From: Acinetobacter sp. YWS30-1
GTDB lineage: Bacteria; Pseudomonadota; Gammaproteobacteria; Pseudomonadales; Moraxellaceae
Length of the DNA stretch: 64,000 nt
Assembly (NCBI RefSeq): GCF_033558715.1
Contig: NZ_CP114606.1
Coordinates: forward strand, 2,604,001 to 2,668,000
Direction: 5' to 3'
Shown in pieces: positions 9,233 through 18,773 of the stretch (the first letter of the stretch is position 1; the number at the start of each line of letters is the position of its first letter). The notes below the pieces were generated by a model. It saw only the letters and a list, made by a program, of their open reading frames with translations, made no database searches and was not told the origin of the DNA. A program made the translations under genes and the position numbers.

Positions 9233-10441
9233 ATGACTCCACAGCAAATTGACCTTGTAAAAGCCACTGTTCCTGTACTTCGTGAAAATGGGGTTGCCCT
9301 GACCGGTTATTTCTATAACCGCATGCTAGGCAATAATCCTGATTTGAAAGAAACCTTTAACATGGGACATCAACGCAGTGGAGCTCAAGCACAAGCCTTG
9401 GCAGGTGCGGTTCTGGCTTATGCTGAAAATATCGAAGATCCATCTGTGCTGTTACCCGTGGTTGAGCTGATCGCACATAAACACGTGAGCTTAAACATTA
9501 AGGCACCGGATTACGGTATTGTTGGGGAAAACCTGTTGCATTCGATCAGTGAAGTGCTGAACATTTCGATGGATGATCCATTGATTGATGCTTGGGCTGC
9601 AGCGTACGGTCAACTGGCGGATCTGTTCATTGCAACTGAAAAAGCGATTTACGACCAGCATGAACAGACTAAAGGCAGCTGGTTAGGCTGGCGCAACTTC
9701 AAGATTGCCAAGAAAGTCGTGGAAAGTGACGAAATCACTTCTTTCTACCTGGCTCCAGTCGACGGCGGTCCATTACCGAAATATGAAGCTGGCCAATATA
9801 TCTCTGTACGTGTGTTTGTACCTGAGTTAAATCTGAGACAACCACGCCAATATACCCTGTCGACTTGCCCACAAGCAGACTACCTGCGTATCTCGGTGAA
9901 ACGTGAAGACCAGAAAGGCGACATGGTTCCAGGTTGGGTATCGAATACTTTACATAGCCTGCCAGAAGGTTCAGAAATTGAAGTCTCTGCACCGACAGGT
10001 AACTTCTACCTGATTGATCCGAATAAACGTAATGTGTTCATCAGTGGCGGTGTAGGTCTAACTCCAATGGTAGCCATGCTGAACCAGCTGGTGACTCTGG
10101 ATATGCCGCAGCCTGTGACTTTCATCCATGCCTGCCGTAGCAAACAGGTTCATGCGATGAAACAGCATATTCATGACTTGAAAGCCAAATATCCACGTTT
10201 AAGCACAATGACTGCTTATGAATTCCCTCACCCAAGCGATAAACTGGGCGAGGATTATGATGTTGCCGGTCGACTGGACTTAAGCACTGTAGATAGCGCA
10301 TTATTACCAGCCAACGCAGACTACTATCTCTGTGGCCCAATGCCATTTATGGCTGAACAGCAAAAAGCGCTCGTCGCTCGCGGAATCCCTGCTGAGAACA
10401 TTCATAGCGAAGCCTTTGGCACAGGTGGTGTACGCCACTAA
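9233..10441 (+). CDS. hmp: Flavohemoprotein, nitric oxide dioxygenase
   Basis: The 402-residue protein has the full flavohemoglobin order. A globin domain (about 1-140) with the proximal histidine near LIAHKHVSLNI is followed by a ferredoxin-reductase FAD domain with the FAD-binding RQYTLS motif (about residue 205). A NAD(P)-binding domain begins at ISGGVGLTPMVAM. It converts NO and O2 to nitrate using NAD(P)H and protects respiration and Fe-S enzymes. GAGAG lies before the ATG. A strong NsrR operator overlaps the probable promoter, and a terminator follows, so it is a single-gene unit. Confidence 0.97.
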   Translation: MTPQQIDLVKATVPVLRENGVALTGYFYNRMLGNNPDLKETFNMGHQRSGAQAQALAGAVLAYAENIEDPSVLLPVVELIAHKHVSLNIKAPDYGIVGENLLHSISEVLNISMDDPLIDAWAAAYGQLADLFIATEKAIYDQHEQTKGSWLGWRNFKIAKKVVESDEITSFYLAPVDGGPLPKYEAGQYISVRVFVPELNLRQPRQYTLSTCPQADYLRISVKREDQKGDMVPGWVSNTLHSLPEGSEIEVSAPTGNFYLIDPNKRNVFISGGVGLTPMVAMLNQLVTLDMPQPVTFIHACRSKQVHAMKQHIHDLKAKYPRLSTMTAYEFPHPSDKLGEDYDVAGRLDLSTVDSALLPANADYYLCGPMPFMAEQQKALVARGIPAENIHSEAFGTGGVRH

Positions 10442-10470
10442 CTGCTTCTTCAGCTTAAAATAAAAACAGA

Positions 10471-10508
10471 GGGTTAGTCTGGTATGCTAGACTAACCCAA
10501 ATTTTTTC
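10471..10508 (+). terminator. Terminator between hmp and nsrR
   Basis: GGGTTAGTCT (10471-10480) pairs perfectly with AGACTAACCC (10489-10498) around an 8-nt loop, followed by AA and a T-rich tract. Confidence 0.8.
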
Positions 10509-10529
10509 ATCAAAAACATCAGTATTATC

Positions 10530-10970
10530 ATGCAACTGAATAAATTTACTGACTATGCGCTGCGCATACTGATGTATGTTGCACAACCCCGTGATCTGCC
10601 TTATACGATTGCCGAGTTGGCGGAGCGCTTACAGATTTCACAGAACCATGCCATGAAAATCGTCTACTTTATGGCAAAACAGGACTGGCTGATTACTTCT
10701 CGTGGTAAAGGGGGTGGAATCCGTCTTAATCCGGCTGCCCTGAAAGTTCAGCTAGGACAGATTGTGCGTATTCTGCAACGTGATAACCAGATTGTAGAAT
10801 GTAATGATCCACCTTGTATATTACGTACCAATTGCGGATTAAAAGGCATTCTGGATCAGGCTGTGGAGCAGTTTTACACCAGTCTGGATCAATATATTCT
10901 GGGTGATGTCGTTGAACCGACCAAGGAACATTTTAGTATCCAGTCACCAATTAGCCTGATCAATCTCTAA
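10530..10970 (+). CDS. nsrR: Rrf2-family Fe-S repressor NsrR
   Basis: The 146-residue Rrf2 regulator has an N-terminal winged helix (MQLNKFTDYALRILMYVA, then AERLQISQNHAMKIVYFMA) and three cysteines near residues 90-105 (VECNDPPCILRTNCGL) that bind a NO-sensitive Fe-S cluster. This spacing distinguishes NsrR from IscR. It lies 88 bp after hmp, whose operator it should bind. A terminator separates them, so nsrR probably has its own promoter, but no clear box or ribosome-binding site was found. Confidence 0.93.
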   Translation: MQLNKFTDYALRILMYVAQPRDLPYTIAELAERLQISQNHAMKIVYFMAKQDWLITSRGKGGGIRLNPAALKVQLGQIVRILQRDNQIVECNDPPCILRTNCGLKGILDQAVEQFYTSLDQYILGDVVEPTKEHFSIQSPISLINL

Positions 10971-11063
10971 TACCCTTATTCTATTGGGCAATTCTAAAGT
11001 TCGCTTGCCCGCCCGACTTCCTTTATAATAGCTTCTTGTATAATTAGTCATTGAAGTTGAGCC

Positions 11064-11981
11064 ATGCATCACAGCAGAGGAAAGTCGAAAAACAGTAAGG
11101 CATCAAATGCCCCAAAGCAAAAGATCAGCTATGAAAAAAAGGTCGATCCAGCCATTACTGAATATTCGGTACAAGCCCTCAACTGGTTACGCAAAGCTGA
11201 GTTCCTGATGAGTGCACCCAAGCTCAGCTTGTGTGTAGAAGATACCGGTTATGAGGTGGCTTTTGCTGGCCGTTCCAATGCGGGTAAATCGAGTGCCATC
11301 AATGCCCTGACCAATCAGAAACAGTTGGCCCGTGCGTCCAAAAAACCAGGCCGTACCCAGATGATCAACTTCTTTAGCCTTGGCAATCCGGATCAGCGTC
11401 TGGTCGATTTACCGGGTTATGGCTATGCAGCGGTCCCAGAAGCCATGAAAATTGTCTGGCAGAAAGAACTGGAAAACTATCTGATTCACCGCAAGAGCCT
11501 GCAAGGTCTGGTGTTGCTGATGGATATCCGTCATCCGCTACAACACTTTGATGTGATGATGCTGGAATGGGCGTATTCACGTAAATTATTCGTACATGTG
11601 CTGCTGACCAAAGCCGACAAGCTGAACCGTGGCCCTGCTTCGAAAGCGCTACAAGAAGTGAAAGCCAAACTGAAAAAGATGAAGCTGGATTTCTCGATTC
11701 AACTGTTTTCTTCTCTAAACAAGCAAGGTCTGGAAGAACTGGCCAGTGTGATGGGCGGGCGTTTGAACTTCACTTTGAATCAAGCACCTGAATTTGATCT
11801 GGACAGCATTCCTGAAGCTTCAATGCATGATTTAAACGAAGCTGATGAACCAATTGAATTATTAGAAGATGAAGATGAGACCAACAGCACTCATGAAGTC
11901 AGTGCCAGTGAACTGAATGATCTGGACGCGCCTGTGGAAGTCGATCCAACAAAGATTGTCGAACAGGATCCACAAAAATAA
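11064..11981 (+). CDS. yihA: YihA/YsxC-family ribosome-biogenesis GTPase with acidic C-terminal tail
   Basis: The 305-residue protein is an EngB-type GTPase required for late 50S assembly. G1 is visible as GRSNAGKSS (about residue 72), G2 around PGRTQ, G3 as DLPGYG and G4 as LLTKADKL. The E. coli protein has about 210 residues; this one adds about 35 at the N-terminus (Ser/Lys-rich) and about 65 at the C-terminus that are strongly acidic (residues about 245-305). A later start may be used because no strong binding site precedes 11064. A terminator follows at 12012. Confidence 0.92.
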   Translation: MHHSRGKSKNSKASNAPKQKISYEKKVDPAITEYSVQALNWLRKAEFLMSAPKLSLCVEDTGYEVAFAGRSNAGKSSAINALTNQKQLARASKKPGRTQMINFFSLGNPDQRLVDLPGYGYAAVPEAMKIVWQKELENYLIHRKSLQGLVLLMDIRHPLQHFDVMMLEWAYSRKLFVHVLLTKADKLNRGPASKALQEVKAKLKKMKLDFSIQLFSSLNKQGLEELASVMGGRLNFTLNQAPEFDLDSIPEASMHDLNEADEPIELLEDEDETNSTHEVSASELNDLDAPVEVDPTKIVEQDPQK

Positions 11982-12011
11982 GCCGAATGTGTTTCATCGG
12001 ATAAAAGAATG

Positions 12012-12047
12012 TCCCGTATTGCCTGCTGCAATTCGGGATATTTTTTT
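12012..12047 (+). terminator. Terminator after yihA
   Basis: TCCCGTATTG (12012-12021) pairs with CAATTCGGGA (12029-12038), with one mismatch, around a 7-nt loop and is followed by TATTTTTTT. Confidence 0.75.
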
Positions 12048-12083
12048 CATACTGTCTTGATCAAGCAGTGATGGATTCACACC

Positions 12084-13028
12084 ATGTCTTTACTTTCGCG
12101 CTTCAAAACAACAAGAATTGGCTCTTCCATTTCCTATTTTATCCAGCCTCGCAAAGTCAGCTTTGAATGGCAAGATACTCCGGTCGACTGGATTCCTGAT
12201 CAGCCCTTTGCCAGTTACTTCGTCAATGAAATTAACAATATTCTTCCTGCAGGTGAACTCTGGTTCTGCCGTTTATATAACAAAGTCCTCCCCCAGATCA
12301 CTGACGAAAAATTAAAGCATGATGTACAGGCATTTATCCGTCAGGAAGCCATACATGCGCAAGCGCATAATTCGGCCAATAAAGAATATTTATCTGAACG
12401 TCAGATTGATATCCAGCGCAATCTGCACATCATGCATTTCCTATTTAACAAGCTGCTCGCCGATCAGCCATTCGGTCTCAAAATCCCTAAAATCCTAGAA
12501 CACCAATGGGATCTGTTTCGTCTCGGTATCATTGCGACAGTAGAACATATGACCTGTGTCCTGGGTAAATACGCACTCTACAATACTGAATGGGAACGTC
12601 TGGGTGCTGATCCGAATATGCTGGATCTGGTGAAATGGCATGGTGCTGAAGAAATTGAACATCGTAGTGTGGCTTTTGATTTATATCGTCACCTAGGTGG
12701 CGGCTATATTGCCCGTTATTATCTAAGTGTGGTGATCATTATTGGTGTAATTGGCCTTTGGGTGGATGGTGCTGCACATCTGTTATCGCAGGATTCACGT
12801 TTCAAGCAGTATAAGCCAGCCGTATATAAACCCTGGATCTGGAAAGAATGGTTGCGTATTTCCCAGTCAGATAACCGCCTTCTGCCTAACCCGCTGTGGT
12901 TAGTATCCCAACAGCTCGGTTATTTAATGCCTTGGTATGATCCGGTGCATGAAGGCAGTACCGATGATGCGCTGCATTATCTCAACCATTCACAGGCAGC
13001 CAAACGCGCTACTCTCAAAGTCGCTTAA
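12084..13028 (+). CDS. Predicted metal-dependent hydrolase (PF10118-type)
   Basis: The 314-residue protein resembles the predicted metal-dependent hydrolases often found beside lipid or fatty-acid genes in Acinetobacter. Metal ligands may be the histidines and glutamates in RQEAIHAQAH (about residue 88) and GAEEIEHRSVAFDLYRHLGG (about residue 195), a ferritin-like or diiron-like arrangement. One hydrophobic segment (VVIIIGVIGLWVDGAAHLL) follows. Substrate unknown. It is transcribed alone, with a terminator on each side. Confidence 0.75.
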   Translation: MSLLSRFKTTRIGSSISYFIQPRKVSFEWQDTPVDWIPDQPFASYFVNEINNILPAGELWFCRLYNKVLPQITDEKLKHDVQAFIRQEAIHAQAHNSANKEYLSERQIDIQRNLHIMHFLFNKLLADQPFGLKIPKILEHQWDLFRLGIIATVEHMTCVLGKYALYNTEWERLGADPNMLDLVKWHGAEEIEHRSVAFDLYRHLGGGYIARYYLSVVIIIGVIGLWVDGAAHLLSQDSRFKQYKPAVYKPWIWKEWLRISQSDNRLLPNPLWLVSQQLGYLMPWYDPVHEGSTDDALHYLNHSQAAKRATLKVA

Positions 13029-13054
13029 GCTTGCCTGTTATTACAATTTCTAAC

Positions 13055-13083
13055 AGCAGGGATCGCTTCCCTGCTTTTTATTT
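13055..13083 (+). terminator. Terminator after the hydrolase gene
   Basis: AGCAGGGA (13055-13062) pairs with TCCCTGCT (13068-13075) around a 5-nt loop, followed by TTTTATTTG. Confidence 0.75.
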
Positions 13084-13125
13084 GTCCTAAGATAGAAATA
13101 TAACAATCATAATCAGGAGGGACTT

Positions 13126-13545
13126 ATGCAAGCACGGATTTCTGTGATTACCCTCGGTGTGCTCGATCTGGAAGCTTCACTACGCTTTTACCGTGATGGA
13201 CTGGGTTTTCCCAGTGAAGGAATTATGGGTGAAGAGTTTGAATATGGCGCGGTGGCTTTTATTCAATTACAACCTGGTCTTAAGCTTGCCTTATGGCCAC
13301 AGCGTAGTATCCAGCAAGATACCGGTCTAGAGCCAAGCCCAATCTGTCCGACGCAAATGACTCTGGGGCATAATGTCTATAGTCCCTTAGAAGTCGACCA
13401 GGCAATGGCACAGGCTGAACGTGCCGGCGCTAAAATTATTAAACCTGCACACACGACTTTTTATGGCGGATATGCAGGTTATTTTCAGGATCCCAATGGT
13501 CATCTCTGGGAAATTGTCTGGAACCCGGACTTTGACAAAGATTAA
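13126..13545 (+). CDS. VOC-superfamily (glyoxalase-like) protein
   Basis: The 139-residue protein has the paired beta-alpha-beta-beta-beta modules of the vicinal-oxygen-chelate fold: ISVITLGVLDLEASLRFYRD at the start, and YAGYFQDPNGHLWEIVWNPD at the end with the C-terminal metal-ligand glutamate (HLWEI). Members include glyoxalases, dioxygenases and fosfomycin or bleomycin resistance proteins; the role here is not determinable. AGGAGGG precedes the ATG. Its stop codon overlaps that of the convergent symporter gene. Confidence 0.85.
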   Translation: MQARISVITLGVLDLEASLRFYRDGLGFPSEGIMGEEFEYGAVAFIQLQPGLKLALWPQRSIQQDTGLEPSPICPTQMTLGHNVYSPLEVDQAMAQAERAGAKIIKPAHTTFYGGYAGYFQDPNGHLWEIVWNPDFDKD

Positions 13546-14780
13546 ACCGGCACTTCAGGCTCGCGGGTATGTCGATCTACCACCACACTAATCATCATAT
13601 CGCCCTGCACGTTTACTACTGTACGTACGGTATCCAGCAGACGGTCAATCGGAAGTAGAATCGCAATCGCTTCAGCAGGTAAACCCACTGATTGCAGTAC
13701 CATGATCATGGTGACCATGCCGGCGCTTGGAATGCCCGGTGCACCTAATGACGCAATCATTGCCGTGGCACAAACCACCAGCTGCTGACCTAAGGTTAAA
13801 TCCAGCCCCATCAGATTGGCAATAAACAAAGCTGCTGCAGCTTCATAAAGTGCCGTTCCATCCATATTCAGCTGCGTGCCAAGAGGAATCACAAAACCGG
13901 CTGTTTGCGGACGTACGCCCAGGTTCTCCTGCGCGCATTTTAAAGAAATCGGCATGGTTGCCGAACTGGAGCTGGTGGCAAAGGCAGTAATTAATGCACT
14001 ACGGGTGCCTTTAAAAAAGGTCAGCGGATTCATTTTTCCGAAGATCCATAGCAATAACGGCAACACCACTATTCCGTGGAAAATTGTAGTGCCTGTCACC
14101 ACTGCCGCAAACTCGGCCAGACGGCTCAGTACTGAAATATCTTCAGTGGCAATTAACTTGGCGAGTAATGCAAAAATCCCAATCGGTGCCAGTTTCATGA
14201 TCCAGCCAATCATCAACATCATGATATCAAAAAACTGGTGACTGAGCTTACGTACAGTACGGAAGCTGTCTCCACCTGCGACCAACGCCACACCGATAAA
14301 CAAAGCAAAAATTACAACGGCCAAAACATTGCCATCAGCAAAGGCCTTAAAGGGGTTGATCAGGGTATTCTGAATAAAGTTGGTAAAGAAAGAAGATGGC
14401 GTTAAAGTATCAGGAGTCTGATGCTGAGCCATGGCATCCTGAAACATCACCACATCTACGCCTCTCCCCACGTTGAATAGATGTGCACAGGTCAGTCCTA
14501 GAATCAATGCCAATGAGGTGGTGGTCACGCAGCACAGTAAAGTAATTTTCCAGGTTCGACTCAGCTGCCCGCCCGCCTGCAGATTAGACACCCCAACCAC
14601 AATTGAGGTAAAGATCAGGGGAATCAAAATCATTTTCAGCAGGCCAATAAAAAGGCTGCTGGCAATTCCAATCCCGTACAGGCCGACATCAAAAAATGTG
14701 CTTTGCGGAAATAAAGTCAGTAAAAATCCAAACAGTACCCCCAATACGGCGGCAATTAAAATCTGCGTATTTAAGCTCAT
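13542..14780 (-). CDS. Dicarboxylate/amino-acid:cation symporter (DAACS family)
   Basis: The 412-residue inner-membrane protein is of the GltP/DctA fold. The re-entrant loop signature TAFATSSSSATMPISL (about residue 270), the LNMDGTALYEAAAALFIAN motif (about residue 310) and the later GAPGIPSAGMV loop are all present. It should import glutamate, aspartate or a C4-dicarboxylate together with Na+ or H+; the substrate cannot be told from the sequence alone. Transcribed alone, convergent with the VOC gene with stop codons overlapping by 4 bp. Confidence 0.92.
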   Translation of the reverse strand: MSLNTQILIAAVLGVLFGFLLTLFPQSTFFDVGLYGIGIASSLFIGLLKMILIPLIFTSIVVGVSNLQAGGQLSRTWKITLLCCVTTTSLALILGLTCAHLFNVGRGVDVVMFQDAMAQHQTPDTLTPSSFFTNFIQNTLINPFKAFADGNVLAVVIFALFIGVALVAGGDSFRTVRKLSHQFFDIMMLMIGWIMKLAPIGIFALLAKLIATEDISVLSRLAEFAAVVTGTTIFHGIVVLPLLLWIFGKMNPLTFFKGTRSALITAFATSSSSATMPISLKCAQENLGVRPQTAGFVIPLGTQLNMDGTALYEAAAALFIANLMGLDLTLGQQLVVCATAMIASLGAPGIPSAGMVTMIMVLQSVGLPAEAIAILLPIDRLLDTVRTVVNVQGDMMISVVVDRHTREPEVPV

Positions 14781-14876
14781 TTCACATGCATTTTTAATAT
14801 TGATCTTAAGGGCACTATGCCATGCAAGTGCTGGAGAATCGAGTAATTTTTTATAAAGAGCCGTGCTTAAAAATGT

Positions 14877-14905
14877 ATAAAGCCGGATCTGGGATCCGGC
14901 TTTAT
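14877..14905 (-). terminator. Terminator after tesB
   Basis: A 13-bp perfect stem (14877-14889 with 14893-14905, GC-rich core GCCGGATC) has a 3-nt loop and is followed on the minus strand by ACATTTTT. It separates tesB from the symporter gene. Confidence 0.7.
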
Positions 14906-14923
14906 TTAAATTAAAAGTATGCT

Positions 14924-15796
14924 TTACTGGGTTTCAATTTCACGTAAACGGATCAGGCCTTCTTGTGTGGTACTGCAGACCAGCTCACCATTTTGCCACA
15001 TGCGGCCAAAGTTCAGACCACGTGAACTGGCACTTTGAGTAGCATCCATGTCGTATAACATCCATTCATCTACCCGGAATGGTTTATGGAAATACATGGC
15101 ATGATCAATACTGGCACATTGCAAGCTTGGAGACAGATAACTTAAACCATGCGGACGCAGCGCTGTGGTCATTAGGGTAAAGTCCGAATAGAAAGCAGCA
15201 ATCGCCTGATGCAAGGAAATTTCATCCACTTCTGTAGCGATCTTTCCATGAGTACGGATATAGTGCGCATAATTTGGCGCTTCCGGTTGCGGCTGGAATG
15301 GATTCACTGGCATTACAGGGCGAATTTCGACATGACGGTCACGCATGAAAGACGCACGCACATTTTCCGGAATAAATTCAATAATCTGCCGGGTGAGCTC
15401 TGCTTCATTTTTCAGGCTTTCTGCTGGTGGATACTCAGGTTCTGAAATCTGATAGTTCAGACCTTCTTCCTGATGCGCAAAGGAAACCATACACATGAAA
15501 ATGGTACGGCCATGCTGAATGGCGCGAACCTGACGGCTGACGAAACTTTTACCATCACGGATACGGTCCACTTCATAAATGATCGGTGCATTGACATCGC
15601 CACCAAACAGGAAATAGGCATGCAGTGAATGCGCAGGACGATCTGTGGTATAAGAGGCAGCACGTAGGGCCTGTCCCAGAACCTGCCCACCAAATACGCG
15701 CTTGCCTACCAGATTACGGCTAATTCCCCGGAAAATATTTTCTTCTAACTTTTCTAAACTGAGCAGCTCGACCAGTTCCTGTGTTAAGGCATTCAT
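14924..15796 (-). CDS. tesB: Acyl-CoA thioesterase II
   Basis: The 290-residue double-hotdog thioesterase hydrolyses medium- and long-chain acyl-CoA to free fatty acid and CoA. VFGGQVLGQALRAA (about residue 38), RDGKSFVSRQVRAIQHG and the C-terminal SLQCASIDHAMYFHKPFRVDEW with the catalytic aspartate in ASIDHA are characteristic. The start MNALTQELVELLSLEKLE at 15796 gives the family length; the frame is open 30 codons further upstream without similarity. Confidence 0.95.
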   Translation of the reverse strand: MNALTQELVELLSLEKLEENIFRGISRNLVGKRVFGGQVLGQALRAASYTTDRPAHSLHAYFLFGGDVNAPIIYEVDRIRDGKSFVSRQVRAIQHGRTIFMCMVSFAHQEEGLNYQISEPEYPPAESLKNEAELTRQIIEFIPENVRASFMRDRHVEIRPVMPVNPFQPQPEAPNYAHYIRTHGKIATEVDEISLHQAIAAFYSDFTLMTTALRPHGLSYLSPSLQCASIDHAMYFHKPFRVDEWMLYDMDATQSASSRGLNFGRMWQNGELVCSTTQEGLIRLREIETQ

Positions 15797-16078
15797 AAGC
15801 AACCTGTGTGATATTGGCAAGATCCAGAAGTGTAGAAATAAATCTATACAATTTATTCTGAATATTCTGCCATAAAATCCAAGCAATCTTCTAAAGATTG
15901 ATTGACTGTTCTGTCAACTGATCTTGCAACTTACTAGGAAAAACATCTGCTTTCGCGCTAAAATTGAACCACTTCGATTGAATTTGTCAGAAAATGACAT
16001 ATTGTTTGTTTTTATAATCAATCAAAATAAATTCCCTCAGAAATTCTGTAGTTTTGGTCAGTAAAATTAGGAGTAACT

Positions 16079-18646
16079 ATGTCCAAGAGTGGCTTTGGTC
16101 AAATGTATCGCAAGCTTTCAAGTAAGCTACTTGATCTTGTGGTCACCCCGCATGTTCTTGGGGAAGTACCAAGTGAAGTGACAACTCCTACTGCTGACCA
16201 GACTCCGGCAGCACAGCAGAAAATCGTCTGCTATATCTTGCAGAATCATTCACGCAGTAATGCATTGGTAGTCGATGCGGAAACTCGCCGTTTAAACATG
16301 CCGCCTGCGCTCGACCCTCTACAGATTGGTGACAGCAAGGAAAAGGCTTCGGTTCTGTTCCTGCAGCATCATGATGAGAATAATCTGCTTAGCTCACCAC
16401 CACATGCTTTTCCTCCACGCCTGTTACGCCTGATTGAAGTCCTAGAAAAAAATCCCGAACTGGATGTGGAACTGGTACCGGTGACTGTACTTTGGGGTCG
16501 TGATCCTGAAAAAGAAGATTCTTGGTTCAAGCTTTTATTTACCGATACCTGGTCTACGCCAAGCCGGGTCAAACAGCTGGTCAATATCGGTCTGCATGGT
16601 CGCCAGTCTTATCTGGAGTTTCATGAGCCACAATCTTTGCGCGCCCTCATGGAATTTGCCAAAGAAACTTATCCAAATTCAGCGCCAGCGACCTATATTG
16701 TCAGCCGTCTGAATGACTATTTGGATGCACAGCGTGAAGTGATCCTCGGCCCTGACCTGTCAGATCGCCGTAATGTGATGCATGGCCTGATTAAATCTCC
16801 GGATGTACAGGCGGCTATTCGTAATGAAAGCATCCGCAGCAAAATCAGTATGCTGGAAGCAGAACGTCGTGCGATTGGCTATCTGAATGAAATTGTATCG
16901 GACTACTCTCACTCTACCGTACGTTTCGCCGATAAAGCCCTGACCCGTTTATGGACCCAGCTCTATGACGGCGTGGAAGTACATAATTTCAGTACCGTGC
17001 GTGAACTGGCCAAAGATTATGAAATTGTCTATACGCCATGTCACCGCAGTCATATCGACTATTTATTATTGTCTTATGTGATTTATCGTCGTGGTCTGAT
17101 GGTGCCTTATATTGCGGCAGGCGATAACCTGAACATGCCATTTGTGGGTCAGATCTTACGGGGTGGTGGTGCTTTCTTTATCCGTCGTACCTTCCGCGGT
17201 AATGCACTCTATACCACCGTATTTAAAGAATATCTGTATAGCGTGCTGTCGCGTAATACTCCACTGGAATACTTTATCGAAGGTGGTCGTTCACGTACTG
17301 GTCGTCTGCTGCCACCAAAAACCGGCATGCTGGCGATGACCGTACATGGTCATTTACGTGGCAAAGCTAAGCCAATTGTCTTTGTTCCGACTTATATCGG
17401 CTATGAACGCCTGATGGAAGGTGGTACTTATGTCGGTGAGATGAATGGCAAGCCGAAAGAAGCAGAATCTATTTTTGGCATCCTGAAAACCTTGCGCAAA
17501 ATTGAACGTATTTTTGGCAAGGTCCATCTGAACTTCGGTGAACCGGTATTTCTGGATGACATCCTGAAACAGCATGGTGCAGAACATATCAAAATTGAAA
17601 AGAATGATGATCCGATTCCGCAGCCAGTATCCGACGCAGTCAACAGTTCTGCCCAAGCCATTCTGGAAAATATCAACCGTGCAGTCGTGGTGAATCCGGT
17701 TTCACTGCTGTCACTTATTTTATTGGCAACACCGAAACATACGCTGGACGAAGAAATCTGTATCAAGCAGCTGGATACCTACCGTAATCTGCTGGTGGCT
17801 TTACCTTATGATGAGCGTATGCAAATTACCTCACTTTCAGGTAAAGAGATTATTGCCTATGCAATGAAGCTCAAGCTGATTAAACGGGTGAAACACGTTC
17901 TGGGCGATATCATTGCCATTGAAGATAATCAGGCCGTATTGCTGACTTATTTCCGTAATAACATCGTGCATAGCTTTGTATTGCCGTCCCTGATTGCGGC
18001 ACTGGTAGAACACAATGGCATGATTCGCCGTGAAGATGCGATCAACGCTAGCAGTACACTCTATCCATTCCTGAAAGCTGAGCTATTCCTGAAATGGAAA
18101 GAAGACGAAATTCAGCAACATGTTGATGCTTATATCGATGCTTTACTTGCAACCAATCTGATCAGTGCAGATGGTGAAAATCTGGTAGCGCCAGCACCGA
18201 ATACTGAAGCGCATCACCAGCTTGAAGTTCTGGCTGCTCCAGTAACCCAAAGTCTGGAACGTTACTATATGACACTGGCTTTGATCACCCAGCGTGGCCC
18301 AGGCAATATTTCAACCCGTCAGGTGGAAGAACTGAGTCATCTGGTGGGGCAACGTCTTTCTGTACTGTATGAATTCAACTCACCAGAATTCTTTGACAAA
18401 GCCTTATTCCAAAGCTTTATTAAGGTTCTGACGCAAAAAGGCTATATTTGTACCAACGAAGACAATGCCATTGTCTATGATGAGCAGCTGACCAATGTTG
18501 CGCAGTATGCAGATCTGGTACTGGATGAAGTGAAGCTGCAAATGCTGCATCACATCACCTCCTTTACCGATGAAGAGTTGAAAGAAGCACTAGATGCGGT
18601 TGCGGCTGAACAAGCCAAGAAACGTGCGAAACGCAAGAAAAAGTAA
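16079..18646 (+). CDS. plsB: Glycerol-3-phosphate 1-O-acyltransferase
   Basis: The 855-residue membrane-associated enzyme makes 1-acyl-glycerol-3-phosphate, the first step of phospholipid synthesis. The four acyltransferase blocks are present: HRSHIDYLLLSYV (HX4D, about residue 320), GGAFFIRRTF, YFIEGGRSRTGRLLPPKTGM and the IVFVPTYIGYERL block. Length is close to the usual 800-860. The C-terminus ends in a basic run (AKKRAKRKKK). TTAGGAG lies before the ATG. A strong terminator follows. Confidence 0.97.
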   Translation: MSKSGFGQMYRKLSSKLLDLVVTPHVLGEVPSEVTTPTADQTPAAQQKIVCYILQNHSRSNALVVDAETRRLNMPPALDPLQIGDSKEKASVLFLQHHDENNLLSSPPHAFPPRLLRLIEVLEKNPELDVELVPVTVLWGRDPEKEDSWFKLLFTDTWSTPSRVKQLVNIGLHGRQSYLEFHEPQSLRALMEFAKETYPNSAPATYIVSRLNDYLDAQREVILGPDLSDRRNVMHGLIKSPDVQAAIRNESIRSKISMLEAERRAIGYLNEIVSDYSHSTVRFADKALTRLWTQLYDGVEVHNFSTVRELAKDYEIVYTPCHRSHIDYLLLSYVIYRRGLMVPYIAAGDNLNMPFVGQILRGGGAFFIRRTFRGNALYTTVFKEYLYSVLSRNTPLEYFIEGGRSRTGRLLPPKTGMLAMTVHGHLRGKAKPIVFVPTYIGYERLMEGGTYVGEMNGKPKEAESIFGILKTLRKIERIFGKVHLNFGEPVFLDDILKQHGAEHIKIEKNDDPIPQPVSDAVNSSAQAILENINRAVVVNPVSLLSLILLATPKHTLDEEICIKQLDTYRNLLVALPYDERMQITSLSGKEIIAYAMKLKLIKRVKHVLGDIIAIEDNQAVLLTYFRNNIVHSFVLPSLIAALVEHNGMIRREDAINASSTLYPFLKAELFLKWKEDEIQQHVDAYIDALLATNLISADGENLVAPAPNTEAHHQLEVLAAPVTQSLERYYMTLALITQRGPGNISTRQVEELSHLVGQRLSVLYEFNSPEFFDKALFQSFIKVLTQKGYICTNEDNAIVYDEQLTNVAQYADLVLDEVKLQMLHHITSFTDEELKEALDAVAAEQAKKRAKRKKK

Positions 18647-18660
18647 AGTTTACTTAAAGA

Positions 18661-18689
18661 AAAAGAGAGGTTTTGGCCTCTCTTTTTTT
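18661..18689 (+). terminator. Terminator after plsB
   Basis: AAAGAGAGG (18662-18670) pairs with CCTCTCTTT (18677-18685) around TTTTGG, followed by a run of T. Confidence 0.85.
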
Positions 18690-18721
18690 GCTTGAGAATT
18701 AATAAAAATGATAAATATTCC

Positions 18722-18741
18722 CTCTCCTTTTAGGAGATGAG
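18722..18741 (+). repeat. Left part of a dispersed repeat, interrupted by IS110 copy 1
   Basis: These 20 bases are identical to 58667-58686 and nearly identical to the same part of the intact repeat at 25801. The rest of this repeat resumes at 19982, beyond the IS110 element. Confidence 0.75.
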
Positions 18742-18773
18742 ATACCGTCTTGGTAGTCAATCAGGTTTTGAGA

